A stretch of 64,000 bases of DNA from NCBI GenBank assembly GCA_947178215.1, contig CAMWXJ010000012.1, positions 26,134-90,133 on the forward strand. Reading direction: 5' to 3'. The number at the start of each line of letters is the position of its first letter. The first letter of the stretch is position 1. Positions 51,666-59,555 of this stretch are shown here, piece by piece. The translations under genes were made by a program, and so were the position numbers. Origin of the DNA: an uncultured Porphyromonadaceae bacterium. Its GTDB lineage: Bacteria > Bacteroidota > Bacteroidia > Bacteroidales > Muribaculaceae. Below the pieces are notes generated by a model, which was given only the letters and a program-made list of their open reading frames with translations, ran no database searches and had not been told where the DNA came from.

Positions 51666-52985
51666 ATGATGCATTTTAGTAAGTATGTTCACTTGCTTGA
51701 GATTGAAAGCAATAGATTTATCTATAATATCGCTAACGGAATTGCGATAGCCTTACAACCAGAACTATTTAATCTTGTTAACACATTCAAATGTAATCCA
51801 GCTAGGTTACAATTAATTCATCCTGAGTTGTTTGATGCGTTCCAAACGACCGAGATGGTTATTAATGATGAAATTGATGAAGCAGAGCGATTAATACGGC
51901 GTTTTGAACAATTAGACAATGATCCATCTAAATTTGGTATCATAGTAAACCCAACTCTTGACTGCAATCTACGTTGCTGGTATTGTTATGAAACACATCA
52001 AAGCGGTTCCATGATGAAGCCTGGGGTTATTGAATCAGTCAAGAAACTGATAGATGACAAAGTCTCGGACGACCGAATGACTAAACTGTCGCTCTCGTTT
52101 TTTGGAGGTGAGCCATTGCTTGGATGGAGCAAAGTCGTTATACCTCTGCTTGATTATGCTGTGAAAGTATGCCGGAACAGATCAATATACTTCAGCACAG
52201 GCTTTACAACCAACGGCGTGCTTCTGTCGGACCAAAAGTTTAATGAGCTATCCGACCTCGGTCTAAATAACACTTCATTTCAGATTTCCTTTGATGGCAA
52301 CCGCGTTTTGCACGACTCATCACGGGTAGGAATATCAAAGCAACCTACCTACGACAAAATTATGCGAAATGTGGCACTTGGTGCCTCAAAAGGCTTCTTA
52401 ATGAATTTACGTTTCAACTACACTCCGTTGACTATAGATTCTTTCTTCGATGTATTAACGGAACTTGAAAAGTTACCTGAAGCCTCAAAACAACAAATAA
52501 TATGTAATTTTCAACAAGTTTGGCAGACTAACTCTTCTGGCAGAGATGCTCATAAAAAAGCCTTATTGTTGCAAAACGCTTTCATCGATAGCGGAATACA
52601 AACAGAAAGCGATACACTCTTTCATCGTCAGGTGTGTTATGCTGATAGCCCTAATAACATAGTCGTAAATTATAATGGAGATATATATAAATGCACAGCA
52701 AGGGAATTTTATCCAGCATCCCGTGAAGGCGTTTTAACTCCCGACGGCAAAATAGAATGGAACGAGCGATTCCATGCTCGAATGGCAATCAAACACATCA
52801 ATAGTGCCTGCCGAGAATGCGAAATAATGCCCATATGTGACGGTGGATGTTCTCAAAAAAAATTAGACAGAGACAATACTACCACCTGTGCCTACAATCG
52901 CACAAAAATTGATAAAAGAAAATTTATAATTGGCTCCCTTTACAAAAACATACTCAAACGCACCATAGATATAGACAATATATAA
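51666..52985 (+). CDS. Radical SAM/SPASM peptide maturase
   Basis: The 439-residue protein has the radical SAM motif CNLRCWYCYE near residue 101 and SFFGGEPLL after it (the GGEP SAM-binding motif). A C-terminal SPASM region binds auxiliary iron-sulfur clusters: VCYADSPNNIVVNYNGDIYK, then CRECEIMPICDGGCSQ and TTCAYNR. This is the layout of enzymes that form thioether or carbon-carbon links in ribosomal peptides. The gene starts 10 bp after the glycosyltransferase-LanC gene and 66 bp before the cysteine-rich precursor. The N-terminal 75 residues (FNLVNTFKCNPARLQLIHPE) may be the peptide-binding RRE-like part. The bond it makes cannot be deduced. Confidence 0.92.
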   Translation: MMHFSKYVHLLEIESNRFIYNIANGIAIALQPELFNLVNTFKCNPARLQLIHPELFDAFQTTEMVINDEIDEAERLIRRFEQLDNDPSKFGIIVNPTLDCNLRCWYCYETHQSGSMMKPGVIESVKKLIDDKVSDDRMTKLSLSFFGGEPLLGWSKVVIPLLDYAVKVCRNRSIYFSTGFTTNGVLLSDQKFNELSDLGLNNTSFQISFDGNRVLHDSSRVGISKQPTYDKIMRNVALGASKGFLMNLRFNYTPLTIDSFFDVLTELEKLPEASKQQIICNFQQVWQTNSSGRDAHKKALLLQNAFIDSGIQTESDTLFHRQVCYADSPNNIVVNYNGDIYKCTAREFYPASREGVLTPDGKIEWNERFHARMAIKHINSACRECEIMPICDGGCSQKKLDRDNTTTCAYNRTKIDKRKFIIGSLYKNILKRTIDIDNI

Positions 52986-53051
52986 TGCAGTGTTGTGAAT
53001 TAATGCAATAAGCACTAATAGCTAAATAAACAATCTCTTAATCAATAAAAC

Positions 53052-53324
53052 ATGAGTACGAATCTTAAGCTTAACAAGCTTTTTATTGAGCTTGAAAGCA
53101 TCCAAGAGACCTCTGAAGGTCTACTCCGTGGCGGATTTGCCGTCATGGGCGGAGAAACAGATGTTACTCCATTAGACTACAATGGCAACTGTGGAGAGAA
53201 CTGCAACTGCGGCAAAAACTGCGGCTGCACGAACGCCAATTGTGGCAAAAACTGCAATTGCGACCCGACAAGTCCCACCTCAGAAAAAAGTGGAGTCATA
53301 CCCGGCTTTACTCTTCCTTTCTGA
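53052..53324 (+). CDS. GG-leader RiPP precursor with CxxxCxC-repeat core
   Basis: The 90-residue peptide has a leader (LNKLFIELESIQETSEGLLR) ending in GG at residues 27-28, like the Bacteroidales GG family of radical SAM-modified precursors; a second GG lies at 33-34. The core has eight cysteines at 47, 51, 53, 57, 59, 64, 68 and 70, in the pattern CxxxCxC repeated three times (CGENCNC, CGKNCGC, CGKNCNC). Seven of the eight are preceded by Asn. A Ser/Thr/Pro-rich tail (DPTSPTSEKSG) offers glycosylation sites. It is the likely substrate of the upstream maturases and of the C39 exporter. A metal-binding role for the core is the alternative. Confidence 0.85.
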   Translation: MSTNLKLNKLFIELESIQETSEGLLRGGFAVMGGETDVTPLDYNGNCGENCNCGKNCGCTNANCGKNCNCDPTSPTSEKSGVIPGFTLPF

Positions 53325-53343
53325 CATCTAACCTCTCATCATT

Positions 53344-53376
53344 ATTCTCTGCCAGCACAAAAAGCTGGCAGAGAAT
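53344..53376 (+). terminator. Attenuator hairpin after the precursor gene
   Basis: ATTCTCTGCCAGC pairs perfectly with GCTGGCAGAGAAT around ACAAAAA, 20 bp after the precursor stop. No T-run follows, so partial read-through to the barrel and exporter genes is likely. Confidence 0.75.
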
Positions 53377-53396
53377 ATTAAAAATATCCATTAATT

Positions 53397-56315
53397 ATGC
53401 TACATTCCAATCTTTTACAGATAATCGTTAGTTGTCTTATAACATTTATCATCATAAGCCATAGCCCTGAAGATTGTATTGCCGAATCCAGAACACAATT
53501 TCCAGAACATATTGTCTCTGGTAAAATTATTAATTCCGTTACTGGACAATATTTACGAGATACAGTTAATATTGACATTATGACTCTTGACAGCACAGTC
53601 ATCATGCATTCTAAAGCTCGTATCTGGTATAAAAATTGGCCTGATGAATCAAGCATTGTATGCGATTACGAATTACCTGTTCATACCGATGGGAGTAACC
53701 TTATTATAAAACTAGCACATCCCGATTATGAAACTATTTATTACCGGATTAAATCTGATAAATTTCATAACGACAACGGATACTTGAAAATTCGTCGTCT
53801 AAGTCGTTTTGAAAAGAGTATAATGTTAGGAGAGGTAGCGGTACAGGCATCTATCGTGCAGTTTGTCAACAAGGGTGATACGATTTCATATAATGCTGAC
53901 GCCTTTCAGGTAGCACAAGGGTCGATGCTCGATGTGTTGCTCCAACAGATGCCGGGTGTAAAACTTAATGAGGGCCAAATCACTGTCAACGGTCGTTTTG
54001 TAGATAAGCTCATGCTCAATGGTAGCGATTTTTTTCAGGGCGATCAGCTTGTGTTGTTGCAGAATTTGCCGGCTTATACCGTCAAGAGTATCAATGTATA
54101 CGAGGAAGCGGGCGGCATAACCGAGGTACTTGGCAAAGCCGCCATGGATCTTAAAGACAGAGACAAGTATGTGATGGATGTCAGGCTCAAAAAAGGTTAC
54201 AATGCCGGATGGATCGCTAATGCAGAGGCCGGAGGCGGCACTCATGGACGTTATCGCGCACGTGCTTTCGGATCAGGATATACCCGTTCTATAGCGCTAT
54301 CGGCCTACGGATATCTCAACAACCTTAACGAAGACCGCACACCCGGTAATCAGGGGAGGTGGAACAGCGCAAACAATAGTCAAGGAATAACAGAGGCAAA
54401 GGGACTTGGCATAAGTTACTCATATAAATCACCTTCGCGTAACTTGGAAATCGCAGGTGATGCGGCAGCCCAGTATGGCAAAGAGAGGCTCGATAAAATC
54501 ATCAGCAGTCAGAACTTCCTTGTCGGCGGCGACACTTACAGCCGCCAATGGAGCAACCGCCTTAACCGAGACCTGATGCTGAGGACTAACCACAAGCTCG
54601 TATTGAGACCAAAAACAGGTAATGCCTATTACAACGAGCTTAGAGTCTATTTCAACAGAAATACCAACCGCGACCGTCAGAATGAGGTTAAGGGAGAATT
54701 TGCCGATAATCCCGACTCAATCGACGACCTCCGCAGAAAACTGATTGACGGATGGCTTGAACAGGGCAATCCGCTCAACCGCTATAATTATCTTCAGCAT
54801 ACCGATATAAAATCGACTTCCGTTCGCTGGAATCAATCGAGCACATTTGCTATCGGACGGTCATCGAACGGCATCACCATAAGCAGCGACGGATTTGTCA
54901 GAAACAATCATACAGATGGCGATGATAGCTACCTGTTGCAATATGCCGGCTCGGATCCCTCGCTGCGCAACCGCACCAATCCACGTAAGGGCCATTCTTA
55001 TCGTTATTGGATCGGGACACGCCTTACTTTCAGGCTTAATGCATGGCTGACCATAAATCCGTTTTACGCATTCTGTCATGAATATCATAACGATGACAAC
55101 CGGTGGTATATCGAAAACGCCGATGCGTCGAAGCTATTGCCCTCTATGCGATCCGAGACGATGATGCAACTTGACCCGCGCAACAGCTATTATACAAGAC
55201 GACACCACACTCACCATTATATTAGTCTTCCAATTGGATATTACCGTGAGATGCTAACAGATGGTCAAACAAATTCGAGCGTTTCGCTCCATTTTCAGCC
55301 GGGTATGAATATAATGACTCCCAAACTTTACTACCATGGTTGTGTTGATGAAGTCATAAGCCGAAAATATGTTACTCCTGAAGCTTACTTCGAATTCTTC
55401 TGGTTTCTCCCGGGGATGGCGCCACGTTTCAATTTAGAATACAAGATATTGAGTAAATCTATTGACTTGACCAATCTCGTCAATGTGACATACGACTCCG
55501 ATCCTCTCAATCTACGTATGGGAAATCCGGATCTGAAATACTCCTATACCCACCGTTTCGACGCCGGCTATCAGTCAGAAAAGTGGATTTTTGACCGACT
55601 ACTGGTCAACGCCTATCTCGCCGCTGAAATCTATGAGCGTCAGGTAGCCATGAGTTATGCCTATGACGAGGCTAAAGGTGTGCGTACTTACCGTCCTGTC
55701 AATGTCGATGGCAACCGCACCGGATGGTTCAGCCTCCAGACTGATCTGATGCTTGACCGACAGAAACGATTTAAATTTAGCAACTGGCTTTGGCTTCAGC
55801 CTGTAAGGAGTGTGGATATGGTTTCAACCGATGACTTTGCCTCCACCCAAGAAAATGTGGTCAACAGTTTCGTGGTACGCAACGATGCGAGCATCGAATA
55901 CAATCGGTCTGGCTATATGGTAGCCGTTGAAGGCGGCATCAATACACGTCGGGCCAGCTCGTCAAGCCTCGGTTTCGACCCGTTCCGAGTAACACGCTTC
56001 AACTATGGTATCCGCGGGCGTGCCGCTCTTCCGGGCGACTTCGAAATTTCAACTGATTTGAAGATGTACTCGACACGCGGATTCGATGACAGATCTATGA
56101 ACGTGAATCAGCTCGTATGGAATGCACGTATTACAAAGTCGATACTCAACAACTCTCTGATGTTTATTCTCGATGGCTACGATATGCTTGGAAGAATCAA
56201 GAATATAAGCTATAATGTCAACGCTCAGGGCCGTACAGAGACATGGGTCAACAATATTCCGAGCTACGTCATGCTCTCCCTGCGCTGGAACTTTGCCAAG
56301 AAGCCCAAAGAATAA
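53397..56315 (+). CDS. Large outer-membrane beta-barrel protein of the peptide cluster
   Basis: The 972-residue protein has a signal-like N-terminus (LLQIIVSCLITFIIISHS) and a variable N-terminal domain to about residue 145. A plug-like region follows (ISYNADAFQVAQGSMLDVLL, LPAYTVKSINVYEEAGG), then a barrel of about 700 residues ending MLSLRWNFAKKPKE. It resembles the OMP_b-brl_3/TonB-receptor-like group. Sitting between the precursor and the C39 exporter, it is the obvious outer-membrane exit or receptor for the peptide. The first 430 bp are AT-rich and the rest closer to the local average, as if only the front part had been exchanged. Direction of transport is unknown. Confidence 0.75.
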   Translation: MLHSNLLQIIVSCLITFIIISHSPEDCIAESRTQFPEHIVSGKIINSVTGQYLRDTVNIDIMTLDSTVIMHSKARIWYKNWPDESSIVCDYELPVHTDGSNLIIKLAHPDYETIYYRIKSDKFHNDNGYLKIRRLSRFEKSIMLGEVAVQASIVQFVNKGDTISYNADAFQVAQGSMLDVLLQQMPGVKLNEGQITVNGRFVDKLMLNGSDFFQGDQLVLLQNLPAYTVKSINVYEEAGGITEVLGKAAMDLKDRDKYVMDVRLKKGYNAGWIANAEAGGGTHGRYRARAFGSGYTRSIALSAYGYLNNLNEDRTPGNQGRWNSANNSQGITEAKGLGISYSYKSPSRNLEIAGDAAAQYGKERLDKIISSQNFLVGGDTYSRQWSNRLNRDLMLRTNHKLVLRPKTGNAYYNELRVYFNRNTNRDRQNEVKGEFADNPDSIDDLRRKLIDGWLEQGNPLNRYNYLQHTDIKSTSVRWNQSSTFAIGRSSNGITISSDGFVRNNHTDGDDSYLLQYAGSDPSLRNRTNPRKGHSYRYWIGTRLTFRLNAWLTINPFYAFCHEYHNDDNRWYIENADASKLLPSMRSETMMQLDPRNSYYTRRHHTHHYISLPIGYYREMLTDGQTNSSVSLHFQPGMNIMTPKLYYHGCVDEVISRKYVTPEAYFEFFWFLPGMAPRFNLEYKILSKSIDLTNLVNVTYDSDPLNLRMGNPDLKYSYTHRFDAGYQSEKWIFDRLLVNAYLAAEIYERQVAMSYAYDEAKGVRTYRPVNVDGNRTGWFSLQTDLMLDRQKRFKFSNWLWLQPVRSVDMVSTDDFASTQENVVNSFVVRNDASIEYNRSGYMVAVEGGINTRRASSSSLGFDPFRVTRFNYGIRGRAALPGDFEISTDLKMYSTRGFDDRSMNVNQLVWNARITKSILNNSLMFILDGYDMLGRIKNISYNVNAQGRTETWVNNIPSYVMLSLRWNFAKKPKE

Positions 56316-56328
56316 GTCCTCACTGACT

Positions 56329-58503
56329 GTGAAATTCACACGGCAATACGACGCTATGGACTGTGGGCCGGCATGCGTACGCATGGTGGCCTCGGCCCAC
56401 GGCAAGCTCTTCCCCCTCCCTTGGTTACGCAGCCTCGCCTGCCTGACAAAGGAGGGGGTCAGCGTTGCCGGCATACGCCACGCACTCTCTGAGGTGAAGA
56501 TGGAGAGCGCCGCCTTCCGCATGACTCCCTACGAACTGGCCAACAAATGTCCGCTACCGGCAATCCTGCACTGGAACCAAAACCACTTTGTGGTACTCGA
56601 AGGGGTGCGTCAGCGCCGGGGGCGCCGTGTATGGCGCATAGCCGATCCGGCTTTCGGCCAATATGAGGCCACCGACGACGACCTGACCGCGCACTGGCTT
56701 GCCGGCGACAAGGGGGTGGTGGTGGCCGCAGAGCCGGGCGAAGGCTTCGGAGAGCAGCGTCCGCCCCGTGAGGCCCACAGCTTCATGGACTTTGCCAGGG
56801 AACATGTGTGGCCCTACCGCGCCGAGATGGTCAAGTCGGCGTTGGTGATGTTTGCCGGGCTGCTGCTGTCGCTCGTCTTGCCTTATCTAACCCAGGCGAT
56901 GGTCGACAAAGGGATAGGAGCCGGAGACACCAACCTGATATTCGCCATACTGCTCGCTCAGCTCGCCATCGTGGCCGGATCGTTTATCATACAGCTCATC
57001 GGCAACAGGGTGACTCTCTATATGAGCACACACATATCCATAAGCATTATCACGTCGTATCTGACCAAGCTGTTGCGGCTACCGATAACATTTTTCGACA
57101 CCAAGAGTGCAGGCGACTACCGCCAGCGCATAGCCGACCACACGCGACTGCAAGATTTTCTCACCATAGGATCGCTACAGACACTGTTTTCACTAATATC
57201 GGTGCCGTTTTATCTCGCTATAATAGGCACTTACAATCTTGTGGTACTGGCGGCCTACATTGTGTTTACGGCGCTGTCGGTGTGGTGGTCGGCGACATTT
57301 TTCAAGCGGCGACGGGTGCTCGACTTCGAGCAGTTTCAGCTCAACGCCCTGGCTCAGAATCGTATGTATGAGATGACAAGCGGCATTGTCGATATCAAGG
57401 TCAACGGCTTTGAGCAATACAAGATCGACCAGTGGCGTAAGGTGCAGCAGCAACAATATGGCATGTCGCTACGCGTGATGAAGCTCGACCAGAAGCAAAA
57501 CGCCGGGTTCATGGCCATCGGCCAGGCCCGCAACCTGTTTATCATGTGCTGGATTGCACTCCTTGTGGTCGACGGACGCATGACGCTCGGCATGATGATG
57601 AGCGTGAGCGTGATCATAGGCATGGTCACGGGCCCGCTCGGGCAGCTCGTCGACTTCCTGCGCCGTGTGCAGGATGCTCGCATAAGCCTCGAGCGTAGCG
57701 ATGAAGTGCGTATGGCCGACGATGAGGACAGCCCCGGCATGGCCGCGGTCGACCCGTCGCGGCCGATGGATATCGAGCTGCGCGGAGTGACGTTTGCCTA
57801 CGGCGGACGCCTCGGTAAGCCCGCGGTGAGCGACATCACCTTCACCATCCCGGCAGGCTCATTCGTGGCCATAGTGGGCGAAAGCGGCAGCGGCAAGACT
57901 ACGCTCATGAAGCTACTGCTGAAATTTTACGAACCGCAGGAGGGAAATATCATGCTCGGCGGACGCCCCATCGGCGACTACAGCGCGGCCTCGCTCCGCA
58001 GCGCATGCGGTATCGTGTCGCAGGACAACTTCGTGTTTTCCGACACGATAGAGCGCAACATAGTGCTCGGGGGCGAATATGACGCCGAGCGGCTGGCCGA
58101 AGCCGTCGACACAGCATGCCTGGCCGATGTGGCCAAGGCGCGGCCATTGGGACTGCACACCAAGATAGGAGCCGAGGGGGAGGGACTGAGCGGCGGAGAG
58201 CGACAGCGCGTCATGATGGCCCGAGTGGCCTACAAGCGACCACCTTACATCATGCTCGACGAAGCGACATCCAATCTTGACGCGCAGACAGAGCAGCGTA
58301 TCACCGACAATATCGCCCGCCGCTTTGCCGGAGCCACACGCATAGTCATCGCCCACCGTCTGAGCACCGTACGCGACGCCGACCTCATAATCGTGATGCG
58401 CGGCGGACGGGTGGTCGAGACCGGCACACATCAGTCGCTCGTCGATGCCCGGGGGTACTACTACGAACTCATACACAACCAGCTCGACCTGCCCGCGGTA
58501 TAA
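56329..58503 (+). CDS. C39-peptidase-containing ABC exporter
   Basis: The protein of about 724 residues starts at a GTG (VKFTRQYDAMDCGPAC), 13 bp after the barrel gene; the track start lies inside that gene. The C39 peptidase shows QYDAMDCGPACV with the catalytic Cys, HWNQNHFVVLEG with the His and IADPAFG with the Asp, so it should cut GG leaders. Six membrane helices follow (about 170-430). The ATPase has [37 protein letters not shown] and AHRLSTV. It cleaves and exports the precursor across the inner membrane. No HlyD adaptor is adjacent, so the barrel must work with another bridge or directly. Confidence 0.95.
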   Translation: MKFTRQYDAMDCGPACVRMVASAHGKLFPLPWLRSLACLTKEGVSVAGIRHALSEVKMESAAFRMTPYELANKCPLPAILHWNQNHFVVLEGVRQRRGRRVWRIADPAFGQYEATDDDLTAHWLAGDKGVVVAAEPGEGFGEQRPPREAHSFMDFAREHVWPYRAEMVKSALVMFAGLLLSLVLPYLTQAMVDKGIGAGDTNLIFAILLAQLAIVAGSFIIQLIGNRVTLYMSTHISISIITSYLTKLLRLPITFFDTKSAGDYRQRIADHTRLQDFLTIGSLQTLFSLISVPFYLAIIGTYNLVVLAAYIVFTALSVWWSATFFKRRRVLDFEQFQLNALAQNRMYEMTSGIVDIKVNGFEQYKIDQWRKVQQQQYGMSLRVMKLDQKQNAGFMAIGQARNLFIMCWIALLVVDGRMTLGMMMSVSVIIGMVTGPLGQLVDFLRRVQDARISLERSDEVRMADDEDSPGMAAVDPSRPMDIELRGVTFAYGGRLGKPAVSDITFTIPAGSFVAIVGESGSGKTTLMKLLLKFYEPQEGNIMLGGRPIGDYSAASLRSACGIVSQDNFVFSDTIERNIVLGGEYDAERLAEAVDTACLADVAKARPLGLHTKIGAEGEGLSGGERQRVMMARVAYKRPPYIMLDEATSNLDAQTEQRITDNIARRFAGATRIVIAHRLSTVRDADLIIVMRGGRVVETGTHQSLVDARGYYYELIHNQLDLPAV

Positions 58504-58694
58504 GCCCGGCCCGACAGGTCACTGGGGCTGTGAGCAGAGCACTCGGAGCGCTCAGAGTACTCTGAGGCGCCTGCCAAAGAAGACCGCGGAGCGGTCGCCC
58601 GATGCCACGCGCCAAGGTTATCTGTCCGGGAGGTGCGCCGGCGGGGGATGTCACTTTTCGGGGCGAGGAGGGGTCAACTGTCGGCCATTTGTTT

Positions 58695-58702
58695 TAACTT
58701 TG
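58695..58702 (+). promoter_or_regulatory. -7 box before the pseudokinase gene
   Basis: TAACTTTG matches TAnnTTTG and ends 4 bp before the ATG of a nine-residue ORF and 30 bp before the pseudokinase ATG. Confidence 0.55.
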
Positions 58703-58705
58703 CAA

Positions 58706-58735
58706 ATGAAAATGTTATCAATCCGTATAAGATGA
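58706..58735 (+). CDS. Possible leaderless upstream mini-ORF (9 aa)
   Basis: ATG at 58706 opens MKMLSIRIR, whose TGA (58733-58735) overlaps the ATG of the next gene as ATGA. It starts right at the predicted transcription start, so it could be read as a leaderless leader peptide that couples translation. Too short to be certain. Confidence 0.3.
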   Translation: MKMLSIRIR

Positions 58736-59520
58736 CCCAGCAATCGCAGCAACAGCCTCCGGCCCCGGCGTCGAAATCAGAGAAGTGGACCGAGATAGAG
58801 CATCTTCCCGAGTGGGACGAGGATTTCTATGACGTCTACACCGCCAAGAAGTACGGAAAGTGGGTTATGCTCAAAACGCTCAAAGAGCCGTTTAAGGACG
58901 ACCCCCGTTTCCGTGCCATGATAGAGAAGGAGTTTGACGTGCGATATCACCTCGCGTCGCCCAACATCATCATGATTAACGACTTGGAGGAGGTGCCCGG
59001 GGTGGGTCTCAGCATCATCACCGACGACGTGTACGGCCTGTCGCTTCGTAAGATTATCGATTCAGGCAAGGTCAAGCCCGCACATCTCGACAAGGTGATG
59101 CACCAGCTTGTCGACGCGATAGAGTATATCCAGACCAATCACCTGGTGCACAAGCCTATCCGCCCCGAGACAATCATCTTTACCGAAAACATCGAAAATC
59201 TTAAACTTATCGACGTGGGTTTCGACCAGCTCGACCAGCTCACCCCGGCCGAGGCTACCGACGACATCTATGCCTTCGGTGTGGTGCTCAGGGAGGTGCT
59301 GGCCCAGGTGCCCGGTGTGCCCGGCTGGCTCAACCGAGTGGCCGACAAATGCACCGACCCCGACCCGAGCAAGCGTTACCGCGACGTGGTGCAGCTGCGT
59401 CTGGCACTCCTCCACCGCACCGACCGCAAGCTCTATATCGCCGTGATAGCGTTTCTCGTTGTCATGATTGGCGTGCTGCTGTGGTTCACCTCGATTCCGG
59501 CTCCTCATCCCGGGGCCTGA
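58732..59520 (+). CDS. Membrane-anchored protein kinase-like (pseudokinase) protein
   Basis: The 262-residue protein has a kinase fold and one C-terminal membrane helix (LYIAVIAFLVVMIGVLLWFT). The beta-3 lysine is present (WVMLKTLKEPF). The catalytic loop reads VHKPIRPETIIF, where a kinase would have HRDLKPENILF, so the catalytic Asp and the metal-binding Asn are both replaced. The DFG position reads DVGF. It is therefore probably a pseudokinase with its kinase part in the cytoplasm. The GNAT gene starts 35 bp later. An unusual active kinase cannot be excluded because the DxG Asp remains. Confidence 0.7.
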   Translation: MTQQSQQQPPAPASKSEKWTEIEHLPEWDEDFYDVYTAKKYGKWVMLKTLKEPFKDDPRFRAMIEKEFDVRYHLASPNIIMINDLEEVPGVGLSIITDDVYGLSLRKIIDSGKVKPAHLDKVMHQLVDAIEYIQTNHLVHKPIRPETIIFTENIENLKLIDVGFDQLDQLTPAEATDDIYAFGVVLREVLAQVPGVPGWLNRVADKCTDPDPSKRYRDVVQLRLALLHRTDRKLYIAVIAFLVVMIGVLLWFTSIPAPHPGA

Positions 59521-59555
59521 CGCTCCTCAATTCATTTAACCGCATTATCATCCCT

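Noticed and set aside
53150-53275. Cys-codon repeats as a CRISPR-like or simple tandem repeat
   Set aside because: The repeats are in frame, encode CxxxCxC units inside a GG-leader peptide and lack regular spacers.
49283-58503. Classical class I or II lanthipeptide cluster
   Set aside because: No LanB or LanM dehydratase is present, and the LanC-like part lacks a visible CHG zinc motif.
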